Positions 11,843 through 23,476 of a stretch of 64,000 bases of DNA are shown here, piece after piece. The position numbers and the translations under genes are program-made. This DNA comes from Guadua angustifolia (Eukaryota; Streptophyta; Magnoliopsida; Poales; Poaceae), in the NCBI GenBank assembly GCA_036346375.1, contig CM070511.1:11656001-11720000 (forward strand). Direction: 5' to 3'. Each line of letters opens with the position of its first letter. The stretch's first letter is position 1. The notes below the pieces were generated by a model. It saw only the letters and a list, made by a program, of their open reading frames with translations, made no database searches and was not told where the DNA came from.

Positions 11843-12500
11843 TGACGAGGGCTGGGCGTCCCTTGACCGACCAGCATGCGGTCAACGGGCTCCCAAGCTC
11901 GGGAGGCCCCGACCACAACCTGGACGTATGCCGAGGCGCTCGACTTAGAGCGTGTATGACCCCGGGTACGGCTTCGCACGACCTTGAGCTCGGGTCGGCT
12001 CTCGTTCATGCCGGAGTCCCCTTGGATTCCGGGACGTGCGTTTCCTCGGCGGTTACCAAGACGTGGGATCGTGGGGAGTGAAGCAGGTGTACGCGACAAG
12101 TCCGGAACGGTTACCGCCAGCCCTCAATGCGCATGAAGACCCTTACCCGAGAATATCTCCCGTCTGTTACAAGTAGGGAGGATATAAGGCTAAGGGTGCA
12201 CAGCCTGAAGCACAGGACATCAGAGCTCGAGCGCTAAACACTGCCATTGTTGAGCTTGAGCTGTAACACATCTCTGTACTCGAGAGTAACAAAGTCCATC
12301 GCCGCAAGGCAACTGGAGTAGAGCTATTACCTTCGCAGGGGCTCGAACCAGTATAAACCCTCGTCTCACGCTCGTTGTCGACTAACTCCGACCTTCGGCA
12401 CGTCGCGTTCTTTCCTACGTTGAGCTAAGCTCTGCTCGTGTCCCAAGTCTTACTAACCCCTATTTTCATTTTCTGCGGTTGGCGATCCCGATCGTCGACA
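11843..12500 (+). repeat. 3' LTR of the Tat gypsy element
   Basis: It starts TGACGAGGGCTGGGCG and ends CGATCGTCGACA, so it is TG...CA bounded and about 658 bp, a usual length for this lineage. It is preceded by a purine-rich tract and followed directly by the coding sequence of a Mutator-like transposase on the other strand, which fixes the right boundary. The 5' LTR is outside the window, so identity between LTRs cannot be judged. Confidence 0.65.
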
Positions 12501-13433
12501 CTTTCTCTGTTAGGTCTGGTTGCATAACCTCTTAAAATGCTTCTTAAGGTCCTTATTTTTGAACTGCTTATAGAAGTTAGCACCCATGTACCGCTTGCAC
12601 CACCTACTTCGCATATCAGGTCATGGATGTGTTTCTTCTGCACCTTTCTGCAACTGCACGACCGCCTTCAACAACCCAGGGTGTCGATCGTGTATAACAC
12701 AAACTCCGGGCCGCTGATCCACGACGCCAGCTTTCACGTTCCTTAGAAACCAGAGCCAGCTTTCTGTGTTCTCACCCTCCACGAATGCGAGCGCTACTGG
12801 AAGAACCTGATTGTTGCCATCGACTCCTATGACAGTCAATATCTGACCTTTATACGTTCTAGTCAAGAATGTCCCATCAACACATAACAACAGACGATAA
12901 TATCTGAACGCGTTGACACATGCACTGAAAACAAAGAATGTCCGGTTGAGTACCATCTTCCCAAGGAAGTGCTGTGAGAGCCGCTCACAAATATCGACAT
13001 AAGTTCTAGGATTTCTTTCCTTGATCACCTCAAGCATACCTGATAAGTTCTAATATGAGTCTTCGAATGTACTAAATCTAGTTTCCAAAGCCTTCTACTT
13101 CGCTCTCCATGCTTTCGCATAACTTATGGTATGCTGAAACCTCTGCTCTTTTGCAAGTATGATGGTATGTGGCTCTAAATCCAGGATGCCCATAATCTCC
13201 TCATACATTACATTTGCAACAAAACTTGAAGATATGTTTCTATGCGATTGGGCAGACTCCATAAGCACGCATGTGTGTGGGATGACTATAGAATACTTCC
13301 AAACGGTATCCCATTTAGGCTGGTACGCATACATACGACATTGGCAACCCTCCATCTGGCATCTGACATCATCGTCCATTGATGCGACCGCAACCTTAAA
13401 GGTTCTCTGATGACACTTGCCCATCTTTGTCAC
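12501..13433 (-). pseudogene. Mutator-like (MULE) transposase fragment
   Basis: Two minus-strand pieces match the MULE family. 13433-13095 holds the region before the catalytic domain, with WKYSIVIPHTCVL and SSFVANVMYEEI. 13037-12621 holds the MULE transposase domain, with LLCVDGTFLTRTYKGQILTV, then VLPVALAFVEGENTESWLWF and VCVIHDRHPGLL. The first Asp of the DDE triad is in CVDGTF and the second in VIHDRH. The downstream third acidic residue is not reached. The pattern continues in another frame to about 12540 (CKRYMGANFYKQFKNKDL) and is then cut at 12500 by the Tat gypsy LTR. No terminal inverted repeats were located. Confidence 0.85.
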
Positions 13434-13980
13434 TACTTCCTGAACCTCAAACTTATTCTTGTAAATAGCACAGCTCCAGTTCCACCAAAATCTGTGAAAT
13501 TGATAAAAAAAAGCGTATTTCTAGCTCTAGAAATTTATAGAGATGGAGTTGTAGACAAGGATTCAAAAACCGTTTTTCAAAAATTGGTTCAAAATTCATG
13601 GTACAAAAACGGCAAAAACTGCTCGAAAAATCGCTTGAAAACCGTCAGAAACTGAAAAGTTAAGAAATAAAAAAATTGAAAAAAATTCAAAAAAATAAAA
13701 AACCGTTCGGTTTTCAACAAAAAAATCGCGGTTTTTCACGAAAACTAACCGACCAATTGAATGTTCCTAAAAAAGGTTTTTCGAGCGGTTTTTTTTGCGA
13801 AAACCGCGGTTTTCAATAGTTTTCGAGCGGTTTTCAATACATAAATTTTTTAAAATTTTTTTTAATTTTTTTAAAAATTAGACCGGATTACTCAGTAGTT
13901 TTACATCTTAAACCGTAGCGATACGGTCAAAAACAGCGGTTTTCGAGCAGTTTACCGTGAAATTGTGAGCCCTAGCTCTA
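13434..13980. other. AT-rich DNA with inverted CGGTTTT/AAAACCG motifs, possible hAT-type remnant
   Basis: The left half (13560-13720) repeats AAAACCG-type words and the right half (13720-13960) repeats the complement CGGTTTT, with A- and T-rich runs between. The right end reads GAGCCCTA, the complement of TAGGGCTC, resembling hAT termini. No matching left terminus or 8-bp duplication was found, so this is a suggestion only. No gene is seen. Confidence 0.35.
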
Positions 13981-15207
13981 GATACATTAAGAGTGTTTAT
14001 GTGGATCATCTTTTTTACAGTTTAGATTAAAAATATAAACTTAATTCATTTGATTTTAATCTACAATCTTCAGATCTAAGACAGAGCTTAGATCTATAAC
14101 TCTGCCAAACAGAGCCAAAATCAGCGAGAACCACCCATATATACACACCGGCCGTGTCGAAACTCGTCTCACTACCAAACACGGATCAGTGGTCACTGAC
14201 TCACTGTACTTGTGCTAGTCCAAAGTCCAAAATTCCTCGCCAGTTTGATAGTCTAATAGCTAAATCTGAACCTGACCATGGATGCATTCCCACACTCCAC
14301 AGCCATCGCTGAGACGCTGATCGCACCACCGAATAATCCAACCCCTTTTCCGTGAGAAGCTTCTGAATGCAACGTCACAACGGGTCTTCTTGCCTGTTCG
14401 TCAGGGGAGTACACGCGCAGAGCTAAACAAGCAGTCACAAGGTACGTGCAAGTTGCACAATCTTAGCTGTAACCACCGATGCATATACTTAGCTAGCTAA
14501 GCACGCGTTACAAAATGATACTCTTATTATGCACAACATATCCTTAAATCAGATAAAAGTTTTATAAGATGTGACACGAGTGTGCACGGTCTAAAAAAAC
14601 AAAAAATACAAATCTCATAAAGAGAGGTAATATAGTGACATTGAAGCAACCACAATGAAAGAAAATATTTAGCAAAGTCTACAGCAAATTATTTAAGCAT
14701 AATCTTAAAAGAGTATAAGAAATTATTGCACTGTTAGAACCTCTTCAACCTTTTAAGACTATTCGATCTTTACCCTATATAATAATTTAGTGCTAAAGAA
14801 TAATCTAGCCTTTAATACTCTCATACACAAATTGTTCTCGATAAGTTGCCTTGTAGTTTCTTGATTGTTTAGATCCTTATAACCACTTTATAGATTTACA
14901 TAACCCCTTAGTTCTCCAATAAAAACATGATGTATATATGTGTGTATGGCCACCGATCCGAGACAGGAACGTCTCCATCTGCTGTGCCTATCGCCTGCAT
15001 CTTAGCTGCCACTCGCAGCACCTCGTCGGAGTTGGCAGCTAGCTAGCGAATGTGATTCGATTCCTTCCACTTTATTTTTTTCCCACCTCGCTTTCCTTGT
15101 TTGACGACAGCTAGCGGTGAGTTATTCTAGCTGCTTCTCGTTCGGTCGATCTAGACCTAGCTACTTATTGATGAATCTATCTAGCTGTTCATCCTTTTGT
15201 GCCTTAT
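13981..15207. other. Intergenic, no gene recognised; possible MITE at about 13990-14120
   Basis: At 14070-14098 an imperfect palindrome around AGATCTAAG/CTTAGATCT is followed by CTCTGCCAAACAGAGCC, wording common in Tourist/Harbinger-like grass MITEs. I could not define both ends. The rest is AT-rich DNA with no supported feature. The last about 270 bases resemble low-copy flank, into which CACTA 1 is inserted. Confidence 0.35.
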
Positions 15208-15570
15208 CACTACAGGAAACGACTGCATTTTCGTCGGCCAGGAACCGACGAAAACAAGTTAAAAACCGACGAAAATCGCTATTTTCGTCGGCAAACCGAC
15301 GAAAGTAGACCGACGAAAATATGCCGACGAAAACAGTTGTATTTTCGTCGGTTGCCGTCGAAAATTCGTATATTTTCGATGGCCCTCTCAGCCGACGAAA
15401 ATACGCCCGTGGAACGCCTGACGAACTCGGTGCTGAGGTGGCAAGTGTATTTTCGTCGGCCTAGACCGACGAAAATAATCGTGGCACGTCAGCCCGCGCG
15501 CCACGTCAGCCAGCCTGTCATGTAATTTCGTCGGTTTTATTTCGTCGGTTTTAGCCGACGAAAATAAGTC
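15208..15570. repeat. CACTA 1 left terminal inverted repeat and subterminal repeats
   Basis: After the 16-bp terminus come about a dozen copies of TTTTCGTCGG, CCGACGAAAA or close variants in both orientations up to about 15570. In characterised CACTA elements such repeats bind the TnpA protein. Confidence 0.85.
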
Positions 15571-15689
15571 GGTAAATTCAAAAAAATACAGAAAATTGTA
15601 AAAATCCCAGAAAATTCACAGCAATTCACAGATGCACAGATACATATTCACAGATGCACAGATCACATATTCAGTGCATGCATACAATT

Positions 15690-15866
15690 CACATCACATA
15701 TGTAACAACCATATAGTCTTCGATCACATCATAAGTTCATTATAGACTTAGTTCACATCACAATTGACAGAAATATTTCACATCACATATCTAACAACCA
15801 TATAGTCTTCAATCACATCACAAGTTCGTTATAGACTTAGTTCACATCACAAGTTCATTAATCCAC
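15690..15866. repeat. Two-copy 89-bp tandem duplication near the CACTA 1 left end
   Basis: CACATCACATATGTAAC at 15690 recurs as CACATCACATATCTAAC at 15779, and the match continues for most of the 89-bp period with scattered substitutions. It lies just inside the subterminal repeats. Confidence 0.75.
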
Positions 15867-16690
15867 ATCACACAACAATGGTGACGCATCAAAAACCTAG
15901 TTCCCTGAAACACAACGCAGCCATCATTTTTGGAGCTCAATTGATGTACTTCAACATTGCTTTGCAATTCCACAATATTTTGGATATCAATCCCTGCAAT
16001 CAGCAAAATAGTCAAACATAGTAAAAAAAGTATAAATCTTTACTATGATTTTCAGAAACATAATAAAAACAGGGAAGCACCAAGAAAATGGGTAATAGAA
16101 ATCATCAAAATGAAGGTCCTAAATGATGTAAATAATTTTTCACAAAGATGGAGACATCAAAATATATTGTGACATCAAAATTTTCACAAAGATGGAGATA
16201 TATATTGTGACAAAATCTAATAATTAAAGTTGCAAAGTAGTATATATTGTGAAAAGTAAAAAATGAACATCATAATATTTTACCACAGTATGTACAATTC
16301 ATCATTATGAATGGTATCAACAATATGAACGCAAAGTAGCAAGAAAACAAAGGAACGAGATCTTGTAGCTATGTTTTGCCATTACTTTCCATTATCAAGT
16401 ATCAGATATTTATTACGGGTATGAATGGTTATTTCTTTTTCTTTTTTCAGTAGCAATCTTTGTTTTTGCTTAATATAACACATACTTTTAAGAAAAGGGC
16501 AGACATATGGTTCAATGGATACTAAATTGAAACTGGCAACATACTAATAATACTTCACTCTCACAAAATCTTTCCAAGTCTCGTTTGGACTTTGGACCAA
16601 TATATGGTTCAATGGAATAGAAACACACATGCCATGATTTATCTCACAAATACAAATTTACCTTGGTGACACGTGGAAGTCGTGACCGCT
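15867..16690. other. CACTA 1 non-coding interior near its left end
   Basis: AT-rich, with no domain recognised on either strand. By orientation it is the 3' untranslated/intron-rich end of the minus-strand TnpA-like gene. Confidence 0.4.
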
Positions 16691-17635
16691 ACCCACATCG
16701 CCTTTGAGTTGAAATATTGAGTAGCGATGGTGACCTGAATTACTACCAATATCGCCTCCGGCTCCAAAGAAAGGTGGCGGCCTCAGTATGATGTACCCAA
16801 AAGTTTACAAAAATTACCACTATTAATGTGAATAACTAAACAATTGGAATGAAATATACCATATTTGTAGGTGCGAAGAAAAATGCAGGAGGTGAAGGAG
16901 GTTGAAATGGTGGGAGTGAGACAGCCGATCCCAAGTGAGCGAGATAAAAGGTCTGAAAAGTAAGAAACATCAATTTCATTTGCAAATTTTAAACTTCACG
17001 ACTAGCTAACAACTATACGGTTCATGAAGCACAATTCTAGATATTTCTTTTAACTTAAAGCATTTGAATTTATAAAAGATCAAATGTACTTACTTGAATG
17101 TGTTGTTGTTGTGATCTCTGCCATTCAATCATATATTGGTCACGTTGATCCATCCTTTCCTGTGCTTGTCTCAATAATTCTTCTTGTTGCCTCATTGCCG
17201 CCTGCTGTCGCCTCAACATCTCTTCGTCCCGCCTAACATCACAAGAACTTTGTGAGCTACTTTGAGAAGAAGACGACCTCGCCTCAGCTAAGGCTTCACT
17301 GGAATCGACGATCCCGTTGAACATGGCAAATCTGCCATGTTTCTTCCCACCACCACTTGAGTATAAAGCAACATTATCGATCTGCTCTTTCCTCCAATCA
17401 AAGTCTGCTCCGTGACGTTCCACCATTAATTCTCCATACCGAGCCTACAACATATGCAATTTAAGAGAAATCTTAAAAATGCATTGAGTTGGTATTTTGG
17501 AAATTGTACTGACCAAATTTTGTGAAGCTGTAGAACTACAAAGCTGATCTGGTTGTGTAGGATCAGGTCCGTGGTGGCCCCGAAGATACGTCTCAACAAA
17601 GCTTGGTGCAACACCAGTTTGAGCCTTTCTATCAT
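16690..17635 (-). pseudogene. TnpA-like second CACTA gene, 3' exons
   Basis: Reading leftward, the region near 17620-17480 gives, in a broken frame, a pattern around GVAPSFVETYLRGHHGPD. The frame 17426-17070 gives HGADFDWR, GGGKKHGRFAMFNG and a Gln/Glu/Arg-rich coiled coil. 16960-16690 contains short Pro/Phe-rich pieces (SLPPFQPP; RPPPFFGAGGD). The GKPHGR/KKHGRF block also occurs in CACTA 2 at 55713-55432, which supports a TnpA-like plant En/Spm protein that binds subterminal repeats. The N-terminal part is missing: the transposase gene is joined directly to this exon at about 17630, an internal deletion. Confidence 0.65.
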
Positions 17636-17639
17636 AATA

Positions 17640-18923
17640 TGGTAATCATGACTCTTCAAGCCATTTAACTTTCCAGTTGCAATGCTCACCGCACGCCTTA
17701 AGTTTGATGCGTAACCATCAGAAAATTTGATATTCTTCAACCACACAAGTATCTCTTTCTTTTCTGCCGGTTTAAGGCAATATGGAGCTCGTGGTTTCCC
17801 TCTACGTCCTTCTTTATCTTCTCTCACCTCTAGGGTTGGGCGGTCACATATCTCGGCCATATCTTTACGTGCCTTCATATTATCTTTTGTTTTATCTTTG
17901 AAGTCAAAACAAATGCTGATGATGCTCTCCGCAACATTTCGTTCTTGATGCATAACATCAATATTATGCAAAAAAATTAGAAATTTAGCATATGGAAGAT
18001 TCCAAATGGAAGATATGTGAGTCCAATTGTGTGTTTCTTTAACCCTTCAAACCCATCATCTGTTAGGACTAGTGATTATGCCAAGCAATGATCTCATGGC
18101 GGTCGACGCTTCGTGGACCCTTCATAATGATTGTGTCTTTCTGAAATGCATTTCTCTGCGTTCTAAATGGGTGATCACGAGGCGTGAAACGCCTATGGCA
18201 ATCAAAGAAGCAAAACTTGCCACCATTTTTCAAACGAAATGCATCAGTATCATCCATGCATATTGGACAACATAACCGACCATGTGTGCTCCATCCCGAG
18301 AACATGCCGTATGCAGGAAAATCATGTATGGACCAAAGATATGCGGCACGCAAAGTAAAATACTCATTTATACTATTGTCATATGTCCTTACCCCATTCC
18401 ACAACTGCTTCAACTCATCAACCAAGGGCTGCATGAACATATCTAAATGTTTTCCAGGATGATCAGGCCCTGGTATGACAAGAGTTAGAAATACAAACTC
18501 ATCCTTCATGCATAGCGAGGAGGAAGATTGTATGGAATTGCAAAACGAGCCGGCAAGAGTATGAGGTCTGCACTTGTGTTAAAGGGTGTGAAACCATCAG
18601 TGGCCAACCCAATCCTCACGTTCCGAGGTTCTTTGGCAAAATCTGGGTCATATCTATCTAACGCCTTCCACGCCTCTCCATCCGATGGATGACCCATAGA
18701 ACCCTTGTTGATACGTACGCCTTCCTTATGCCACCTCATATCTTTGGCGATTGACTTTGATAAATACGACCGTTGGAGTCTTGGTGTGAGAGCGGTATCG
18801 TAAAACCTTGACTGGTACTCTTGTTGGCAGCACAATTCCTTCTTCGTTCAATAGCTCCACATATCTAGATTTCTTGCAATATGTACAATGATTTGCATTT
18901 GCATTTTCTTTCCAAAACAACAT
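17640..18923 (-). pseudogene. TNP2-type CACTA transposase, portion downstream of the gypsy insertion
   Basis: From right to left: 18923-18750 carries the MLFWKENANANHC-type zinc-like block. 18835-18506 has RWHKEGVRI, HPSDGEAWKALD, VRIGLATDGFTPF and IPYNLPP. 18509-18069 has VFLTLVIPGPDHPGKHLD, YLWSIHDFPAYG and CPICMDD. 17971-17640 has HNIDVMHQERNVAESI, CDRPTLEV and the end block LNGLKSHDYHIM. These are successive Transposase_21/TNP2 motifs. Frames change at about 18835, 18510 and 18060, so it is not translatable as written. The conserved domain that should follow SHDYHIM is absent because of the deletion near 17630. Confidence 0.85.
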
Positions 18924-21862
18924 TGTCGGGACCCGAATTTGCAAATCCGAACCCTCTGTGTATTCAGCACTATTCCAGGATCACGCTAGTGCACACAGTC
19001 TCAACATTGGTACATATCACAGTCATAACCAACGAAATAATAAGTACTTTGATTAAATACTCAAACTAGTTGATCGACCTTATGGTCAAGTTACAAAGAT
19101 ACGCCTCATGAGGCGAAGACTTATTAAAATATTCAAATGCAATGAAATAAAATAACTCGTGGCGCCAACCAATTTGCCACGAACAGTGGCCCGATCGGCT
19201 CGCTCCTAGTTAAATCGGCTCCTCTGATACTCCTCCTCTGGCGGGGTTTGCTTCTTCTTCAAGCTGAAGTTGTGTTGTTGTGGGGTGAGTACTTTGAGCA
19301 CTCGAAGAAGTCATGCATGTAATGCAATTCTAATATTCTACATGCATGGCTTAGTACAAAGGATAGGCTATGGTTCATGAGCGATCTGACATTTCAAATA
19401 AACGAGAATAGATTGCAAAGCGATAAAACAATAGTAGGAATAGTAACTTTCACAAGCATTTCAATTGTAATTCATTTTTCCATCCTAAGTCAAATTCATC
19501 ATCACCAACCCAAGCATTTTCCATCAACAATTCATTTTATGAAAATCTAACCCTTGATCAGTAATCATAGAAGCGATGCTCATTACCGTGAAACACGGCT
19601 ATTCAATAGGTTGTACACTCTGCGGAGGTTATACACTTTACCCACAAGATACAGTCAAATACCACCAAGGCAAATAACCGTAACGAAGCCTTTCCAAAGT
19701 TCCGTCTAAACTCAGTACTGCCCGCTAAGGTTTCAACACTGGAGGGACTGGTTACCACACCCAGGGCCCCCATCTTGCGCCATGTGAGTTCTCATTCCGC
19801 TTCTCCGGGCCTCACACCACCACGACAGTACCAAAGAATAGATTTCCCAGTTTACTCAGCTAAGCCCGTCCCATTACGGAGCTTGTGGTCAGACTGAGAG
19901 ACTTCAGTTCAAATGCTCGCAAGGTTAAGTCCTTAGTTGACCGAGGCAAGACTAACCAAGTGTAACTCAAATGTCCATGTCCAATAAAAACCAAATCTGA
20001 CCGCCATTGCCACTCTTGGCCCACCAGAAACAATCTTGCCATTTGCCCCAGTCTAAATCATTTTCCCACCCCGGTTCTTTACCATTTCACCACGTGCCAT
20101 CATCAACTCAATAACACATGTCTCATTCACAAAACGTGTTCCATATCTCATTAAGTCATTATTTACTTTGGTGTTCCAAAATCATGAATTGTCCTCGTGG
20201 CAGGCTAAAGCACACTACTTGGTCTACTCAACCCATGTTGGCAAATTATTAATGTCCAACTATTAATTCATAACCTAGGGTGACAAAGGATTCATGGCCT
20301 ACAATTATATATGACAAGGTGGCATACAGCAACTAGGCATTTAACTAATCCCAAAACTTATTCAAAATCATTTCTATCAAATTAGCATGCAATAGTTTAA
20401 ATCAAAATAATTTGCTCTAATAGGTTCAACATGATCAAACACAACTTGCCTTGGTTAAGCTCCTGATCATGGTCTAGAAACTGTTCTTGAGTTGGTAGCT
20501 CCTCCTCCGAAGCGTCGCACAATTCAACGTCTACGCGAAACGGAAGAGAATGCCAAATAACCACCAAAACTAAGAGAAAACAAACTCTAAAAATCAAATA
20601 AAATTCACCAATAGATAGATCTCAATTTTATAAATTTTTGGAAATTTGAATCACCTCAATCGGAGTTCGTATGAGGGAGAACAAGCTCTCGGAAGATTTT
20701 AAAATCCTGAAAATCAGAAAAATTGGAAATCAATTAATACCCGAATTATTTTTGTAAAGGAAATTCGCATTATTGCATCAGCCTCCACGCGTCGGCTTCC
20801 GGTTGGTTCGGCTCACCCAAATGTGACTCATCGACACCGGGCCCCACGGTGCTTGACTCGGCAGATGACGATCGATGATGCAGCCCACGCAATGCCACAC
20901 CGCCCACGCAAGCGCCACCTCGGCAATGTTGCGGCGTGGCGACACGTGGCGGCAAGCATCACGCCACGTCCTCGTGGCGCCACGGCCCTAAGGTCGCGGC
21001 GGCCGGCGGCGAAGGTACCTACCGACTCATCTCGACCTCGCGGATCTGGTGACGCGGCAGGCTTCCTCTCTCGGTCACCAGAACAGCGTCGGCGTGGGCA
21101 TCTTCCTCGGTGGCGGTGACCTCCCCGGCGATCTTCTTCTCCGTCGGCTCTGCGGTGGAACGGAGGCGCGCACGAGATGCTACGGTCAAAGGCGAAACCG
21201 ATGCGGCTGGTCCCAAGCTTTGCGGTTGCTCAGCGGGACGAATCGGCGACTTCTTCCTTCGGTGGCGCTTCGGCGTCTTTCTCGAATTCGACAAGCGGCG
21301 GCTCGAGGGTCTCACCCTAGGTTTTGGGTTTACGACTTGAGGCGACCGGATGCTCCCTTAAATAGTACACGGTGGTAGACAAAGCGGAATTCGGTGGAGA
21401 GTTTGCGGCGCATACGGCGGCAGAGTCCGGCTCGGTTACGCGTGGAGACGATGACGCTGGACCGTCCGATCGGCGATCTGCGGCTCCCGTTACTTCTTCC
21501 GAATCACGGTCGAACCGCCAAATAATGGGCCGAGCCGATCTTGCTCAAGGAATTTCGGGGTTTTTCGATTTAAATTAATCAGAAATTCATTTGATTTATT
21601 CAAGGCGATAAAATACTCTAAAAATTCCAAAAAAATCTCAAAAATATTTTGAGATATTCTGACTTAAATAAAATATTTTTGACAAAACTTTATTTTAACT
21701 TTTCTTTTTATAATCATTTCTCAAGAAAGGCCAATATATATTAATTCAAAATAATTCAAATAAATCTCGGAAAATCCAAATAAATCCGAAAAATTCACAA
21801 AAATCATAAATTGCAATAAAATAATATTTAATAATTGAAAAGTCAAAAATTGGGATGTTACA
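18924..21862 (-). repeat. 3' LTR of the Tekay-like element
   Basis: 2939 bp, beginning (minus strand) TGTAACATCCCAATTTTTGA and ending GGGTCCCGACA. It follows the polypurine tract on the minus strand. It is closely similar to the partner LTR at 27111-30051, the differences being mostly short indels in small clusters. A GC-rich block (about 20770-21560) and an exon-like open frame (20597-20397) are present and shared with the partner. Confidence 0.92.
20397..20597 (-). other. Exon-like open frame inside the 3' LTR
   Basis: A 66-codon frame without an ATG (the first codon of the listed frame is TTG, and the open frame extends a few codons upstream to a TGA). It has a hydrophobic N-terminal third, an acidic middle with EEELPTQEQ, and ends GKLCLIMLNLLEQIILI. 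The same-length frame is in the other two LTR copies (28774-28574 and 8781-8581). A TTTTTAG acceptor-like site precedes it and AAGGCAAGT, the form of a GC-type splice donor, lies inside it. No family recognised. It could be a spliced exon or chance. Confidence 0.35.
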
Positions 21863-21876
21863 AACCTCCCCCCCTT
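21863..21876 (-). promoter_or_regulatory. Polypurine tract of the Tekay-like element
   Basis: On the minus strand AAGGGGGGGAGGTT directly precedes the 3' LTR start TGTAAC. This is the expected plus-strand primer site and fixes the element's orientation. Confidence 0.88.
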
Positions 21877-22184
21877 AACGGAATCTCGACCCCGAGATTT
21901 AAGGCTGACTCGAGAATAGGTTTGGGTACTCTGCCTTCAAATCCTTTTCACATTCTCATGCTACTTCGCTCTCTGGATGATTGCTCTACTGAACTCTACA
22001 AAGACGAACAGACTTGTTTCTAGTTCTATGCTCCATCACATCCAAAATTTTGATCAGCTGCTTTTTTGTAAGCCAAATCCTCTTGCAACTATATTGCTTC
22101 TAACGACGTCTGCTCTGTTAGCACTCTGAGGCACTACTTGGGCTGCGATACCTAAAATACATCATAAACTTCTGCTAATGACTA

Positions 22185-23476
22185 GGGCAACTCCAACCGA
22201 TACGCAACCTCTCCTCGGCGGCTTAGGATCTTAAATGGCCCGACATACCTAGGTGCGAGTTTCCCTTTGACATGGAACCTTTTCACGCCTTTAAGGGAAG
22301 TTACTCTGAGATACACGGAAACATTAGGTTTAAAACTCAATCATGACACGATTGTTGGCATAATTCTTCTGCCCCGACTGCGATGCTTTCGGCCTTTTCC
22401 CTAATCATGGCAACTTGTTCCTCGGCCTCTCCGAAATTCTCAGGCCCAAAACACTTGAACGCTCTCCCGTTTCATTCCAACTCAACTGGGTGCAGCGGAC
22501 ACGACAATATAAGGCTTTAGATGGTGACATCTACAGACTTGCCTAGTAATTATTGTTATAACTGAACTCTGCATATGGCAAGCATTTCTCCTAAGACATG
22601 GCGCAAGCTAACGCACAAGCTCTCAACATATCTTCCAGAATCTGATTAACTCTTCCTATCTGACCATCTGTCTATAGATGTTTATTCGGCGCTAAGTCTT
22701 AAGCGAGTTCTTATTGCCTCATGTAACTTGTTCTAAAATTCCGAGATATATTGGATACCTCTATCGGACACAATCTCCTTGGGCACCTCATGCAGTCATT
22801 CAGATCCGACAACGATCCTTTGAATACGTAGTCTTTAGTGGTACGAGATGATCAACTTTAGTCTAATCAATCAATAACGATTCCTTCGAATTCATATCCC
22901 TTATGATCAATTCACACTAGGAATCTTTTTAATGATTTGCCTCCCATTTCCACTCGAGGATCTCTGATGATTGCAACGAACCTTTAGGTCTCGACACATA
23001 TCATATTGAGTATTTTATCCAATAGCTTTATGTTTTAGTTGAGACCACCAATACCTTTCTTTAGACCTCAATACCTCTTGGTATTTTCTGGATAAATTGA
23101 ATACCTAAAATCATGGGTTTCCTTAAATATAATCGGCTTAAGATCTTCCTCTTCGACACACTAGTTCGTCCTTAAATCCTCATGGTATCATCTACTTAGG
23201 GTCTTCTTATCCAACACACTAATTCGACCCTAACTCCTTATGTTATCCTAATCGCTCAAAACTCTGTTTTCTTGGCTAAGCCTTTTTCTTTCCTTGACTT
23301 GATTTTACATTTTATCACCTTTCGAACTTTCTATGACCTGATCCTCTATTGTTGGTTTTACTTCCGAGGCGGCTATGAAACTTTGTCGAACGATCTCTGA
23401 TTTCAGCTTCTCAAATCTTTTGCATAATCCGGGTTGATCGCTCATTATCAACATATTTGCACTGTAGCCTCATAAC
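22185..23476 (-). pseudogene. Integrase region of the Tekay-like element
   Basis: The recognisable part is the C-terminal end at 22330-22185, reading (minus strand) NVSVYLRVTSLKGVKRF, then HVKGKLAPRYVGPFKIL and GEVAYRLELP. This is the post-core integrase block of Tekay-type chromoviruses. The core between about 22350 and 23470 is too frame-broken to mark catalytic residues with confidence. A chromodomain would lie between 22185 and the polypurine tract, but I cannot see one. Confidence 0.7.

Larger units (their letters stand above)
1..12500 (+). mobile_element. Ty3/gypsy LTR retrotransposon, Tat-like lineage, 5'-truncated by window edge
   Basis: On the + strand the order is protease (about 1160-1640), reverse transcriptase (1838-2700), RNase H (3190-3480) and integrase (3540-4761), the Ty3/gypsy order. 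This is followed by a minus-strand extra ORF (5415-6143 and 10110-11430) and a 3' LTR. An additional ORF between pol and the 3' LTR, often antisense, is a known trait of the plant Tat lineage (for example maize Grande). The 5' LTR and most of gag lie left of the window. The element carries many frameshifts and stops, so it is not autonomous as written. A solo LTR of another gypsy family (7112-10075) splits it. Its right end abuts a Mutator-like transposase relic at 12500/12501, so it inserted into that relic. No target duplication can be tested because the left end is missing. Confidence 0.85.

Noticed and set aside
15208..15570. CRISPR-like regular short repeats
   Set aside because: Repeats are about 10 bp in both orientations with irregular spacing, in a plant CACTA terminus. 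They are subterminal repeats.
21049..21378. Open frames in the GC-rich block of the LTR, repeated near 29208-29550
   Set aside because: Frames differ between the two LTR copies after indels, and no conserved protein or start is seen.
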